In this document: one piece after another, positions 1 through 8,987 of the stretch
Position numbering within the stretch: position 1 is the first letter of the stretch
Layout of the letters: the number at the start of each line of letters is the position of its first letter
The notes under the pieces: model-generated
The model's input: the letters and a program-made list of their open reading frames with translations, nothing else
What the model was told of the DNA's origin: nothing
Databases searched by the model: none
Made by a program: the position numbers and the translations under genes
Assembly: GCA_016710365.1 (NCBI GenBank)
Contig: JADJVW010000037.1
Coordinates: 1 to 51,328 of the forward strand
DNA: 51,328 nt
Direction of reading: 5' to 3'
Origin: Candidatus Caldilinea saccharophila
GTDB lineage: Bacteria > Chloroflexota > Anaerolineae > Caldilineales > Caldilineaceae

Positions 1-405
1 ACCGCCATCCTCGGCGACGACTGGGAACCGGCGATGCCACCCACCTACTGCTATGTGGACACCTATCTCGCGACACAAGATCGGCTGCTGGCGATGGAGA
101 TCGACCTGCTGTCGTCGGCGCACTGGCCGCTGCAACAGGGGCCGGACGTGGCGGCATTTATCAGCGAGAGCCGCGCCTATTGCCTGCTGGTCGAACGCAA
201 GCTGTTGAACTTTGCGCAAGTGACCAACGGCTTTACGCTATGGGAGGCGATTGACCAGCTCGGGCCAACGCTGGGACGCTGGCCGGCTGGCGCTAACCAG
301 GATTTCAGCTATGGCATGGCCGGCAATCTGGAAAGTCTTACCAAACGCGGCCTGCTGCGCACCGAGCGTAACACAGCAGGCCACAGTACATGGAGAACAG
401 CATGA
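1..405 (+). CDS. MBL-fold metallo-hydrolase, C-terminal part (5' end outside window)
   Basis: The frame is open from base 1, so the start lies upstream of the window. About 134 residues are visible. The stretch PPTYCYVDTYLATQDRL followed by SSAHWPLQQGPDV resembles the C-terminal section of metallo-beta-lactamase-fold hydrolases, where a late His lies in a similar setting. The N-terminal HxHxDH zinc motif is not in the window, so the substrate cannot be judged. Its TGA overlaps the ATG of the next gene (ATGA), so the two are probably co-transcribed. The family call is by pattern recognition and is moderately sure; it could be another hydrolase with a similar tail. Confidence 0.55.
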   Translation, partial: TAILGDDWEPAMPPTYCYVDTYLATQDRLLAMEIDLLSSAHWPLQQGPDVAAFISESRAYCLLVERKLLNFAQVTNGFTLWEAIDQLGPTLGRWPAGANQDFSYGMAGNLESLTKRGLLRTERNTAGHSTWRTA

Positions 406-1303
406 CACAACTCTACCTGGTGCGTTACTTTCTGCCCGAGTCAGGTATCCGTGTGGGCGTTCAAGTCGGTGCAACGGTGCACGATGTCACCGATACGATT
501 GGCTCAGTGGGTGCGTGGTTGCGCAGCAGCGCCGGTCGCATTGACGCTGCCATGACCGACCTGATGACGGCAGTCGGCGCTTCTTCCCAGGCTCATCTAG
601 CTGAGCGCTTCAACTGTGCGCCGGCGCCAGACGCTGCGCATTGGCTGGCGCCGGTTGGCGTGCAGGATGTGTGGGCGGCTGGCGTCACCTATGAACGCAG
701 TCGCGCCGCACGTCAGGAGGAGGCCGCCGACGGCGGCGATGTCTATGCGCGGGTGTATACGGCGGCGCGCCCGGAGCTTTTCTACAAAGCGCGCGGGCCT
801 TGGGTTGTCGGCCCGTATGACCAGGTGGGAATTCGGCGTGACGCGCGGTGGAATGTACCCGAGCCGGAGCTGGCGCTGGTGATCAACCCTGCCCTGGAAA
901 TCGTCGGCGTCACGATCGGCAACGACATGAGCAGTCGCGACATCGAGGGCGAGAATCCGCTTTATCTGCCACAGGCCAAGATGTACACGCGATCCTGGCG
1001 CTTGGGCCAGCCATTGCGGTCGGGCATGTTGGCGGCGTATGGCCAGACACACGCATTGCCATGCAGATCACCCGTGACGGCGGCATTGTTTTTGCCGGCG
1101 AGACGCATACCAGCCAGATTCGGCGGCGACCGGATGAACTGGTCGAGTTTCTGGGGCGTTCGTTGCGCTTTCCAGATGGCGTCGTCCTCTTGACCGGCGC
1201 CGGCATCGTCCCGCCTGACTCTTTTACATTGGCCGCGGGTGACCAGGTGGAAATTATCATCGACGCAGTAGGAAGCTTGCGCAACATAGTCACGGTGGTG
1301 TGA
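402..1303 (+). CDS. FAH-family sugar-acid dehydratase/hydrolase, frameshifted
   Basis: The start is the ATG at 402 (GGAG at 392-395, ATGA overlap with the previous stop). The segment GNDMSSRDIEGENPLYLPQA is typical of the fumarylacetoacetate hydrolase superfamily branch that includes 2-keto-3-deoxy-sugar-acid dehydratases, with acidic metal ligands upstream (PEPELALVI). Reading passes from one frame to another at 996-998: restoring one base gives TRSxALGPAIAVG and then an intact C-terminus to 1303 (about 300 residues, normal for the family). As written the product would be truncated with a scrambled tail. It lies 6 bp ahead of an enolase-superfamily dehydratase, which fits a sugar-acid degradation operon. 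The exact substrate (arabinonate, fuconate or similar) is inference. Confidence 0.75.
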
Positions 1304-1309
1304 ACCCCT

Positions 1310-2509
<1,200 letters not shown>

Positions 2510-2585
2510 TTCACCCTCGGCTTGTGGTAAAATCGCTCCAGTAGCGTAAATTTTGTTTCTGGAAAGAAGACGCTAAGAGAACAAA

Positions 2586-2834
2586 GTGCCCGAAATATCC
2601 AGATTCCTTGGCATTTCCATCACAATGTACTTTGATGAGCACAATCCTCCGCACTTTCATGTACGGTATAATGACTATCGTGCATCGATGGACATCGCCA
2701 CATTGAATCTCTATGCTGGGACGTTGCCTGCACGGGTGCGTGGGTTGGTTGAAGAGTGGGCAGAAATGCACCGAGATGAGTTGCTTGCGATGTGGGCAAC
2801 AAAAGAATTCCATCGCATCAAACCTCTCGTGTAA
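2586..2834 (+). CDS. DUF4160 domain protein
   Basis: This small protein of 82 residues starts at GTG 2586. The opening (PEISRFLGISITMYFDEHNPPHFHVRYN) matches the DUF4160 family, whose hallmark is the HxPPHFHV-type segment. Its function is unknown. It is followed 11 bp later by a DUF2442 protein; these two families are recurrently paired and have been considered toxin-antitoxin-like modules, but nothing here proves that. The local base composition is lower in G+C than the flanking sugar-acid genes, consistent with a mobile two-gene cassette. The ribosome-binding site is weak. Confidence 0.75.
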   Translation: MPEISRFLGISITMYFDEHNPPHFHVRYNDYRASMDIATLNLYAGTLPARVRGLVEEWAEMHRDELLAMWATKEFHRIKPLV

Positions 2835-2845
2835 TAGGAGAAACA

Positions 2846-3142
2846 ATGAAAGAGTGTATTACGATCTCTGAGGCGCATTACGCGGGCGAGTATCGCATCT
2901 GGTTGCGCTTCAATACTGGTGAAGCGGGCGAAGTTGATCTCAAGCACTTGATCTTCAAGTTTGCGGCTGCAGCACCCTTGCGAGAGGTAAGCGAATTTGC
3001 CAGATTTGATTTGGATGAATGGCCGACATTGACGTGGGAGTGTGGCTTCGATGTGGACCCGGAATATCTGTATACATTGGCCACTGGCAACCCTACTTAT
3101 GAAACAACCCTTGTACAATGGAGCCGGGAACCCAACAGATGA
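2846..3142 (+). CDS. DUF2442 domain protein
   Basis: The start is the ATG at 2846 behind a clear TAGGAG at 2835-2840. The product is 98 residues. The pattern of a Tyr/Trp-rich beta strand (YRIWLRFNTGE), GEVDLK and later WPTLTWECGFDVDPEYLY is that of DUF2442, a small family often encoded next to DUF4160 as here. Its role is unknown. Its stop TGA overlaps the start of the methyltransferase gene that follows (ATGA at 3139), so translation may be coupled even though the functions look unrelated. Confidence 0.7.
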   Translation: MKECITISEAHYAGEYRIWLRFNTGEAGEVDLKHLIFKFAAAAPLREVSEFARFDLDEWPTLTWECGFDVDPEYLYTLATGNPTYETTLVQWSREPNR

Positions 3143-4144
3143 ATGCTTATACACGCATGGAACACCGGCTGCGCGGCGAGCCGGTTGACCGCCCGCCCAA
3201 CTTCGACATCTTCATGACCTTTGCCGCGCGCCGCACCGGTCGTCCCTTGCGTGACTACTATCTCGACCATCGCGTGCTGGTGGACGCTAATCTGCGCGTG
3301 ATCGAGGACTTTCAGATCGACATTGCCCAGGCCATTTCCGACCCCTATCGCGAATGCCATGACTTTGGCCGCGATCGACTTTCCCGAAGATGACCTGCCG
3401 CTCTGCCGCACGCCGCTGCTGGCCGGGACGGACGATCTCACGCGGTTGGCGCGCCCAGACCCGTACACAGGCGCGCGCATGAGCGACCGGCTGGAGGCGA
3501 TCCGCCTCTTTCGTGAGCAGGTCGGCAGGGAGACGCCCATCATGGGCTGGGTGGAAGGCGCGCTGGCGGAGGCCGCGAATCTGCGCGGGGTCAGCAGGAT
3601 CATGGTCGATCTGGTCGACAACCCAGAGTGGGTGGAAGAGCTGCTGGAGCGCTGCACCGAGGTGGAGATCGCCTTTGCGCGGGCGCAGGTGGAAGCCGGC
3701 GCCGACCTCATCGGGCTGGGCGATGCGGTCGCTTCGCTGGTCGGGCCGGCGCTCTACCGCCGCTTTGCCCTGCCCTATGAGCAGCGCATCTTCGCCGCCG
3801 TGCATGAGATGGGCGCACGCTGCCGGCTGCACATCTGCGGCAACACCAACCGCATCGTCGACGCCATGGTCGAGAGCGGCGCCGACATCATCGACCTGGA
3901 TCACATGGTGGATATGGCCGGCGCCGCGACAAAACACGGGGAGCGAGTTGCCTTCTGCGGCAACTTCGATCCGGTGTCGGTGATGCTGAAGGGCACGCCC
4001 GACCAGGTCTTCGACGCCACGCTGCATTGTATGGCGGTCGGCGGTGCGCGCAGCTTCAGCGGCGCCGGCTGCGAGATTCCATTGCACACGCCTGTGGAGA
4101 ATCTTCACGCACAAACGCGCGCGTTGGCGAGCCTGGCCGCGTAA
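3139..4144 (+). CDS. Uroporphyrinogen decarboxylase-family corrinoid methyltransferase (MtaA-like), frameshifted
   Basis: A TIM-barrel protein of about 335 residues of the URO-D superfamily. It carries LHICGN and later AFCGNFDPV, the His-x-Cys...Cys zinc site of MtaA/CmuA-type methylcobamide:thiol methyltransferases, which true HemE decarboxylases lack; a methyl-transfer role is therefore more likely than haem synthesis. The first 77 residues and the rest lie in different frames; the join falls at about 3367-3372 (HDFG then IDFPEDDLP), corresponding to one extra or two missing bases. The start is taken at ATG 3139, with ATG 3118 an alternative. No corrinoid protein lies nearby, but a DUF1638 gene, a family often linked to such methyltransferases, follows downstream. 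Confidence 0.75.
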
Positions 4145-4240
4145 TTCAGTACTTCACGAAACTCACACAAAGCCGCCAGGAGCACAAAGGACGCCATCTT
4201 CAACTTTGTGTCTCCGTGTGAGGCAAATCGTCAATTACTG
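4144..4240. repeat. Palindromic intergenic repeat, family A copy 1
   Basis: An imperfect inverted repeat rich in CACAAAG/CTTTGTG words, starting at the stop codon of the methyltransferase gene. It shares the words CAGTACTTCAC, CTTCAACTTTG and GTGAGGCAAA with the copy at 25905-26016, in the same order. No coding potential is seen. It fills the first third of the 320-bp gap before the DUF1638 gene. Confidence 0.7.
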
Positions 4241-4268
4241 TAATCGCAAAATGTTCAACGCAAAGCAG

Positions 4269-4368
4269 AAATAGACCGCGGATTAGACGGATTTGGCGAA
4301 TTATCAAGGATTACATCAGAGAAGATCAGTGAAAATCTGTCTAATCCGCCAAATCTGTGGTCGATTTA
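4269..4368. repeat. Palindromic intergenic repeat, family B copy 1
   Basis: An inverted repeat with arms AAATAGACCGCGGATTAGAC (left) and a right arm ending CTGTGGTCGATTTA, with inner CGGATTTGGCG/CGCCAAATC pairing. It is related to the copy at 8840-8932, which begins AAATAGACCACGGATGA. It lies in the gap ahead of the DUF1638 gene; the remaining 4369-4463 shows only the Shine-Dalgarno (GGAG near 4451). Confidence 0.7.
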
Positions 4369-4463
4369 TAACCAAACTGTAAAGTTACTAGATATCGTTC
4401 AGATTAGGGCTGGCGGCGCCCCTCGCCCTTCGCCCCTCACAACACTCAGAGGAGACTGAATCC

Positions 4464-5204
4464 ATGGCCCGCTATATTGCCCTGACCTGTGAAGCCCTTG
4501 CCCGCTCCGTCTATGCGGCCGCGTCCGATTCGCCGCATACGGTCACCGCGCGCTTCTTTCGCCAGGGGCTGCACAACTCGCCCAAGAAGCTGCGCAACAC
4601 GTTGCAGGACGAGATCGACGCGATCCAGCCCGGCGAGTGCGACGCGATTCTGCTCGCCTACGGGCTGTGCGGCGCGTCGACGGCCAACCTGATCGCTCGC
4701 CACACGCCCATCGTCATGCCGCGCGCGCATGATTGCATCACGCTCTATCTGGGTTCGCGCGAGCGCTACCAGGAGCAGTTCGAGCGTCACCCCGGCACCT
4801 ACTGGTACAGCACTGACTACATGGAGCGCCAGGAGGCCGGTTCGACCGGTGGGTTGGGCGCAGGCATGCTCGATGACAACGAACAGTACGAGGGCTGGGT
4901 CGAGAAGTACGGCCAGGAGACCGCCGACGCGCTGCGCGAGGAAATCAGCGGCTGGATGAGCCACTACACGCGCGCCGCGTTTATCGACACCGGTCTGGGC
5001 GAGGGGACAAAGTACGAACAACGGGCGGAGTCCAAAGCGCAGGCCGAGGGCTGGACCTTTGAGCGCGTGCCCGGCGACCGGCGGCTGATGACCGCGCTGG
5101 TGCACGGCGCCTGGAACCCAGAAGAATTCCTGGTCGTGCCGCCGGGCTATGCGATCAAGCAGACCAACAATGAGACAATTATCAAGGCCGTGCCAGTTGA
5201 GTGA
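4464..5204 (+). CDS. DUF1638 domain protein
   Basis: A 246-residue protein starting at ATG 4464 behind AGAGGAG. The segments CDAILLAYGLCGAST, MPRAHDCITLYLGSRERY and GTYWYSTDY are characteristic of DUF1638, a cytosolic family frequently encoded beside corrinoid-dependent methyltransferases and their activators. Its molecular role is unestablished; the conserved Cys and His residues (GLCG, RAHDC) suggest metal or cofactor binding. Here it sits downstream of an MtaA-like methyltransferase, separated by a 320-bp repeat-filled gap, so a shared pathway is plausible but not shown. Confidence 0.8.
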   Translation: MARYIALTCEALARSVYAAASDSPHTVTARFFRQGLHNSPKKLRNTLQDEIDAIQPGECDAILLAYGLCGASTANLIARHTPIVMPRAHDCITLYLGSRERYQEQFERHPGTYWYSTDYMERQEAGSTGGLGAGMLDDNEQYEGWVEKYGQETADALREEISGWMSHYTRAAFIDTGLGEGTKYEQRAESKAQAEGWTFERVPGDRRLMTALVHGAWNPEEFLVVPPGYAIKQTNNETIIKAVPVE

Positions 5205-5230
5205 GCTTGGGTGATCAGCAATCAGGGCAC

Positions 5231-5324
5231 TGCCACGAAGTCGCAAAGTACACAAAGGGGCGCGAAGATGAGCGCTATGCGGCTTATCTTCGCGCCTCTT
5301 TGTGCGCTTTGCGTCTTGGTGGCG
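5231..5324. repeat. Palindromic intergenic repeat, family A copy 2
   Basis: A near-perfect hairpin: the left arm contains GCAAAG, CACAAAG and GCGCGAAGAT, and the right arm contains ATCTTCGCGC, CTTTGTG and CTTTGC. It lies between the DUF1638 gene and the aminotransferase. It lacks a T-run expected of an intrinsic terminator, although the RNA would fold strongly. Same word family as 4144-4240 and 7590-7695. Confidence 0.7.
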
Positions 5325-5369
5325 GCGTTTCAAATACTCTTTTAATGTAAACGTGGAGGTTTTTTTAAA

Positions 5370-6584
5370 ATGCAGTTGGCTAAAAGGCTCGAAAATCTGG
5401 GGACGGAGACCGCTTTTGCCGTCTCCGAAGCCGCGGCTGCGTGGAAGGCGCAGGGGCACAAAATCTATCCCTTCCATCTGGGCGACATCAACATTCCCAC
5501 GCCGGCCAATATTGTGGCCGCGCAAAACCAAGCGATTGCCGACGGCAAGACCGGCTATGCCCCGGCGGCCGGCATTCCGCCGCTGCGTGCGGCGATTGCC
5601 GAAGTGGAGGGCGCCCATCGCGGCATCCACCTCACGCCGGAGAACATCGCGGTGCAGCCGGGCGGCAAACCGGTCGTCACCAAGCTGATCCAGGCGGTGA
5701 TGGAACCGGGCGACGAGGTGCTCTACCCTAACCCCGGCTACCCTATCTACGAGTCGCAGATCGACTACTTCCGCGGCGTCGGGCTGCCCTATCGCTTCAC
5801 CGAGACGGCCACTGGCTTTCAGGTGGATATGGACTATCTGGAGTCGCTGATCACCCCCAGGACGCGCATCCTGATCTACAACAACTGTCAGAACCCGCTG
5901 GGCACCGAGTCTTCGGCGGCTGAGATGGAGCACATCGCCGAGCTTGCCATCAGGCACAACCTGTGGGTGCTCTCGGACGAGGCCTACTTTGATGTACGCT
6001 ACTCCGGCGCGACCACCAGCATCGCCAGACTGCCGGGCATGCAGGAACGCACGGTGATTCTCTACACCTTCTCCAAAAAGTACGCCATGACCGGCTGGCG
6101 GCTGGGCGCGGCGATTGGTCCCAAGGAAGTTATCCAGCCGATCGCCCGCCTCAACACCAACGATGAATCCTGCACCACCCACTTCGTGCAGTGGGCCGGC
6201 GTCGAAGCGCTGCGCGGCGACCAATCCGCGGCGCGCGCCAATGTGGAAATCCTGCGCGAGCGCCGCGATGTGACGGTGGAAATCCTGCGCCAGATCGATG
6301 GCATCGTCGTACATAAGCCAGAATCGACCTTCTACCTCTTTCCGAACGTGACGGGCGTGATGGCGCGCCTGGGTTACACCACTGTGGCCGCGTTTGCCGA
6401 CGCCGCGCTCAAGAACACCGGCGTTTCATTCTGCACGCGCATGCATTTTGGGCGCCCCATCCCTGGCGAGAGCGGCCACTACATCCGCTTTGCCTATTCC
6501 GGCATCGACACGCCTGAGATTCGCGAAGGGTTGACCCGTTTCCGCGACTGGATCGACAGCACCGCCAAAGGAGGCGCCGCATGA
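5370..6584 (+). CDS. Class I/II pyridoxal-phosphate aminotransferase
   Basis: A 404-residue fold-type I aminotransferase. The PLP Lys is in LYTFSKKYAMTGWRLG; the cofactor pocket also shows NPGYPIYES, YNNCQNPLG (Asn) and LSDEAYFD (Asp/Tyr); a late Arg is in YIRFAYS. The start ATG 5370 has an excellent GGAGGT at 5355-5360. It resembles the aspartate/aromatic aminotransferase subfamily I. The amino donor is not predictable. Its stop overlaps the start of a D-2-hydroxyacid dehydrogenase (ATGA), implying a shared route in which a 2-oxo acid made by transamination is reduced, as in a serine-hydroxypyruvate-glycerate step; that assignment is inference. Confidence 0.85.
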   Translation: MQLAKRLENLGTETAFAVSEAAAAWKAQGHKIYPFHLGDINIPTPANIVAAQNQAIADGKTGYAPAAGIPPLRAAIAEVEGAHRGIHLTPENIAVQPGGKPVVTKLIQAVMEPGDEVLYPNPGYPIYESQIDYFRGVGLPYRFTETATGFQVDMDYLESLITPRTRILIYNNCQNPLGTESSAAEMEHIAELAIRHNLWVLSDEAYFDVRYSGATTSIARLPGMQERTVILYTFSKKYAMTGWRLGAAIGPKEVIQPIARLNTNDESCTTHFVQWAGVEALRGDQSAARANVEILRERRDVTVEILRQIDGIVVHKPESTFYLFPNVTGVMARLGYTTVAAFADAALKNTGVSFCTRMHFGRPIPGESGHYIRFAYSGIDTPEIREGLTRFRDWIDSTAKGGAA

Positions 6585-7558
6585 GCAAGCCCCGTGTCTT
6601 TGTAACCCGCATCATCCCCGACCGTGGCCTCCAGAAAGTCCTGGCGCAGACCGACGCCACCGTCTGGCAGGAGGAGCTGCCGCCCCCGCGTGCGGTGTTG
6701 TTGGATTGGGCGCGCCAGGCCGACGGGCTGTTGACGCTGCTCACCGACAAGATCGACGCTGAGTTGATGGACGCGGCGCCCAATCTCAAGGTGGTGGCGA
6801 ACTTTGCCGTTGGCTTTGACAACTTCGATGTGCCGTCCGCCACGCAGCGCGGCGTCCTGATGACGAACACGCCCGGCGTGCTGACCGACACCACCGCCGA
6901 CCTTGCCTTCACGCTGCTGATGGCCTGCGCGCGGCGGATTGCCGAGGGGCGCGACTATGCCAAAAACGGCCACTGGCGCACCTGGGGGCCGATGCTGCTG
7001 ATGGGGCAGGACATCCACGGCGCCACGCTGGGCATCGCCGGCATCGGCCGCATCGGGCTGGCGATGGCGCGGCGCGCGCGCGGCTTTGGCATGCGCATCC
7101 TCTACCACGACGCCATGCGCAGCGAAGTGGCGGAAAGCGAACTGGGCGCCATCCCGGTCAGCAAGGAAGAACTGCTGGCGCAGTCCGATTTCGTCTCGCT
7201 GCACGTGCCGCTGACGCCGGAGACGCGCCACTACATCAATGCCGCGTCGCTGCGGCTGATGAAGCCGAACGCCATCCTAGTCAATACATCACGCGGCCCG
7301 GTCGTGGACACGATGGCGCTCTACGATGCGCTGAAGGCCGGCCAGATCTTCGCCGCGGGTTTGGATGTCACCGACCCGGAGCCGCTGCCCGCCGAGCATC
7401 CGCTCTACACGCTCGACAACGCGCTGATCGTGCCGCACATTGCCAGCGCCAGCTTTGAGACGCGCAGCCAGATGGCCGAAATGGCCGCCGACAACCTGCT
7501 GGCGGGTCTGGCCGGCACGCTGCCGCCGAACTGCCTCAATCCTGCGGCAATGAAGTAA
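6581..7558 (+). CDS. D-2-hydroxyacid dehydrogenase (glyoxylate/hydroxypyruvate reductase-like)
   Basis: A 325-residue NAD(P)-dependent dehydrogenase. The dinucleotide motif GIAGIGRIG is followed by the catalytic Arg (VNTSRGPVVD), Glu (DVTDPEPLPAEHPL) and His (VPHIASAS), the Arg-Glu-His set of the family. The N-terminal part (FVTRIIPDRGL...) is most like glyoxylate/hydroxypyruvate/D-glycerate dehydrogenases. It overlaps the aminotransferase gene by 4 bp, so translation is probably coupled. It would act in the cytosol, reducing hydroxypyruvate or glyoxylate; the direction and substrate are inferred from family and neighbour. Confidence 0.88.
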   Translation: MSKPRVFVTRIIPDRGLQKVLAQTDATVWQEELPPPRAVLLDWARQADGLLTLLTDKIDAELMDAAPNLKVVANFAVGFDNFDVPSATQRGVLMTNTPGVLTDTTADLAFTLLMACARRIAEGRDYAKNGHWRTWGPMLLMGQDIHGATLGIAGIGRIGLAMARRARGFGMRILYHDAMRSEVAESELGAIPVSKEELLAQSDFVSLHVPLTPETRHYINAASLRLMKPNAILVNTSRGPVVDTMALYDALKAGQIFAAGLDVTDPEPLPAEHPLYTLDNALIVPHIASASFETRSQMAEMAADNLLAGLAGTLPPNCLNPAAMK

Positions 7559-7589
7559 AAGGGGCGCAGCGCATTTAGAATCTGCTTGA

Positions 7590-7695
7590 AAAGTCAACCA
7601 CGCAGTCACGAAGGGCGCAAAGATAGCCAGAGTAAAGGTCATCTGGAGCATTTCTTTGCGCCGCTTCGTGTTCTTTGAGGCTTGGTGACTGGCTT
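7590..7695. repeat. Palindromic intergenic repeat, family A copy 3
   Basis: Left-arm words CCACGCAGTCACGAAGG and GCGCAAAGAT pair imperfectly with right-arm words TTTCTTTGCGCCGCTTCGTG and GGCTTGGTGAC. It occupies the whole space between two convergent genes, the dehydrogenase (+) and the VapC-like toxin (-), and could serve as a shared 3' structure. Confidence 0.65.
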
Positions 7696-8112
7696 TCAAA
7701 ACCAATCCGCTAGCTCGATTGCCGCATAATTGGCGAAGTCCACTGTGTTCAAAGTAACCAAGGTCAAGCGATTGACGACGGCGATCGCGGCAATCTGACC
7801 ATCGCTGAAGGAAGGCGTGAGACCAATGCTGGCCAGCCTCACGCGCTCGGCAGCGTGCTGGGCTGCACATGCGCGGTCGTAGGGAAGAATTGGCATTGTC
7901 GCACCGACTACATCGTTAAGAAACGTCTCAATGACAGTCCGTTTCTTCGACAACGGCAGGCGTAAACATCCGTACCACAATTCATGCCAGACGACGGAAG
8001 GAATTGCCACCTGCTGCGCATGTTGTCGCAAATTTTCCAATATGACCGGATTCGGCGTAGGGCGCAGACTCTCTGAAATGACATTTGTGTCCAACAAGTA
8101 CCGCAGAATCAC
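7696..8112 (-). CDS. PIN-domain ribonuclease toxin (VapC family)
   Basis: About 138 residues with the PIN-domain hallmarks: RYLLDTNVISE (first acidic residue), a central Glu (WHELWYG), and late acidic residues in PSFSDGQIAAIA and TLNTVDF. It is expected to be a Mg-dependent RNase toxin. The start is taken at GTG 8112, which overlaps the antitoxin stop as GTGA; a TTG at 8115 is the alternative. It is translationally coupled to the Phd/YefM-like antitoxin directly upstream. The RNA target is unknown. Confidence 0.85.
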   Translation of the reverse strand: MILRYLLDTNVISESLRPTPNPVILENLRQHAQQVAIPSVVWHELWYGCLRLPLSKKRTVIETFLNDVVGATMPILPYDRACAAQHAAERVRLASIGLTPSFSDGQIAAIAVVNRLTLVTLNTVDFANYAAIELADWF

Positions 8113-8387
8113 CAAGCAGCCTCGCGTCCGGGCGCACGGTCGCGTAAGTCGGCAAAAGTTTCTGGCCCAATCTCATTGGCATCCAGATTTTCGCGACTCC
8201 GAAATGCTGTGTAAGCGTCCCAGAAGTTCCCTAAGCCTGCCTGCAATCGTTGGAATTCTGTCTGCGCCACCAAGAATGCCACGGGTTCGCCGCGACGGGT
8301 CAGTTGGATGATCGGCGTCTCTTCGAGATCATGGACAATTGAAGCCAGATTATTGCGCGCCTCAGCGATTGAGTAACTTATTGGCAT
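8109..8387 (-). CDS. Phd/YefM-family antitoxin
   Basis: A 92-residue protein opening MPISYSIAEARNNLASIVHDLEETP and continuing IQLTRRGEPVAFLV, the N-terminal DNA-binding fold of Phd/YefM antitoxins. The C-terminal half is the likely toxin-neutralising tail. A strong GGAGGAG precedes the ATG at 8387. The first gene of the pair encodes the antitoxin, the usual order; the protein is expected to bind its own promoter in 8388-8464. Confidence 0.85.
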   Translation of the reverse strand: MPISYSIAEARNNLASIVHDLEETPIIQLTRRGEPVAFLVAQTEFQRLQAGLGNFWDAYTAFRSRENLDANEIGPETFADLRDRAPGREAAW

Positions 8388-8464
8388 AGTCTCTCCTCCG
8401 TATTCATCAGCCAGATAGCCATTTACATGGCTATAATACCACGGACGGCAGGACAGTCAATCCC

Positions 8465-8788
8465 CTATGCCAAATAAAACACTTCCTCCAATTCCACCAG
8501 CATCTGATCCGCTCGCGCGTTGTCGGGCGACTCGAAGTAGGGCGCCATCATCTCCTGCCAGCGCGTGTTGACCTCGGTGGCGGCCATCTGCGCCGTGGCC
8601 GTGGCCAGGTCGTGCGGCGTCTCGAAGTAGCCAAAGAGCAGGCCATCATCGCGCAGGAAGAGCGAGTAATTGTGCCAGCCTGTGGCGCGCAGCGCGGCCT
8701 GCATCTCCGGCCAGACATTACGGTGATGCTCCTTATACTCTTCGATCTTCTCCTGCTTCACCTTGAGCACAAAGCCGATCCGTTTCAT
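8465..8788 (-). CDS. rhaM: L-rhamnose mutarotase
   Basis: A 107-residue ferredoxin-like-fold protein. MKRIGFVLKVKQEKIEEYKEHH followed by WPEM and the NYSLFLRDDGLLFGYFET segment match RhaM, which interconverts the anomers of L-rhamnose. The start at 8788 has AGGAG upstream; in-frame codons further upstream run into a palindromic repeat and are not part of the gene. It lies downstream of a fucose/arabinose isomerase-like gene on the same strand, separated by two repeats, so a deoxysugar pathway is likely. A fucose mutarotase-like specificity cannot be excluded. Confidence 0.85.
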   Translation of the reverse strand: MKRIGFVLKVKQEKIEEYKEHHRNVWPEMQAALRATGWHNYSLFLRDDGLLFGYFETPHDLATATAQMAATEVNTRWQEMMAPYFESPDNARADQMLVELEEVFYLA

Positions 8789-8839
8789 GGAAATCTCCTG
8801 GTTCATTGCAAATTTGAGGTGACGAGATAAGTTGTTTCC

Positions 8840-8932
8840 AAATAGACCACGGATGAAACGGATTAGACGGATGCTCACGGATTTTATCTGAAAAACATCC
8901 GGATTTTTCCGCCTCATCCGTGGTCTATTTTT
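8840..8932. repeat. Palindromic intergenic repeat, family B copy 2
   Basis: Perfect 17-bp terminal arms, AAATAGACCACGGATGA and its reverse complement, enclose further CGGATTAGACGGAT/ATCCGG words. It sits between rhaM and the isomerase gene. The adjoining 8936-8985 carries a half-copy of family A words (CCTTTGCGCCGCTTTGTGTGC). Confidence 0.75.
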
Positions 8933-8987
8933 TGCCTGAGTTCCTTTGCGCCGCTTTGTGTGCTTGGCGTTTCCGCGGTTGAGCTTT

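Noticed and set aside
4446..6314. A 622-codon open frame on the minus strand opposite the DUF1638 and aminotransferase genes
   Set aside because: It lies antisense to two clear genes, crosses an intergenic repeat and has no recognisable domain. Long antisense frames are expected from G+C-biased codon use.
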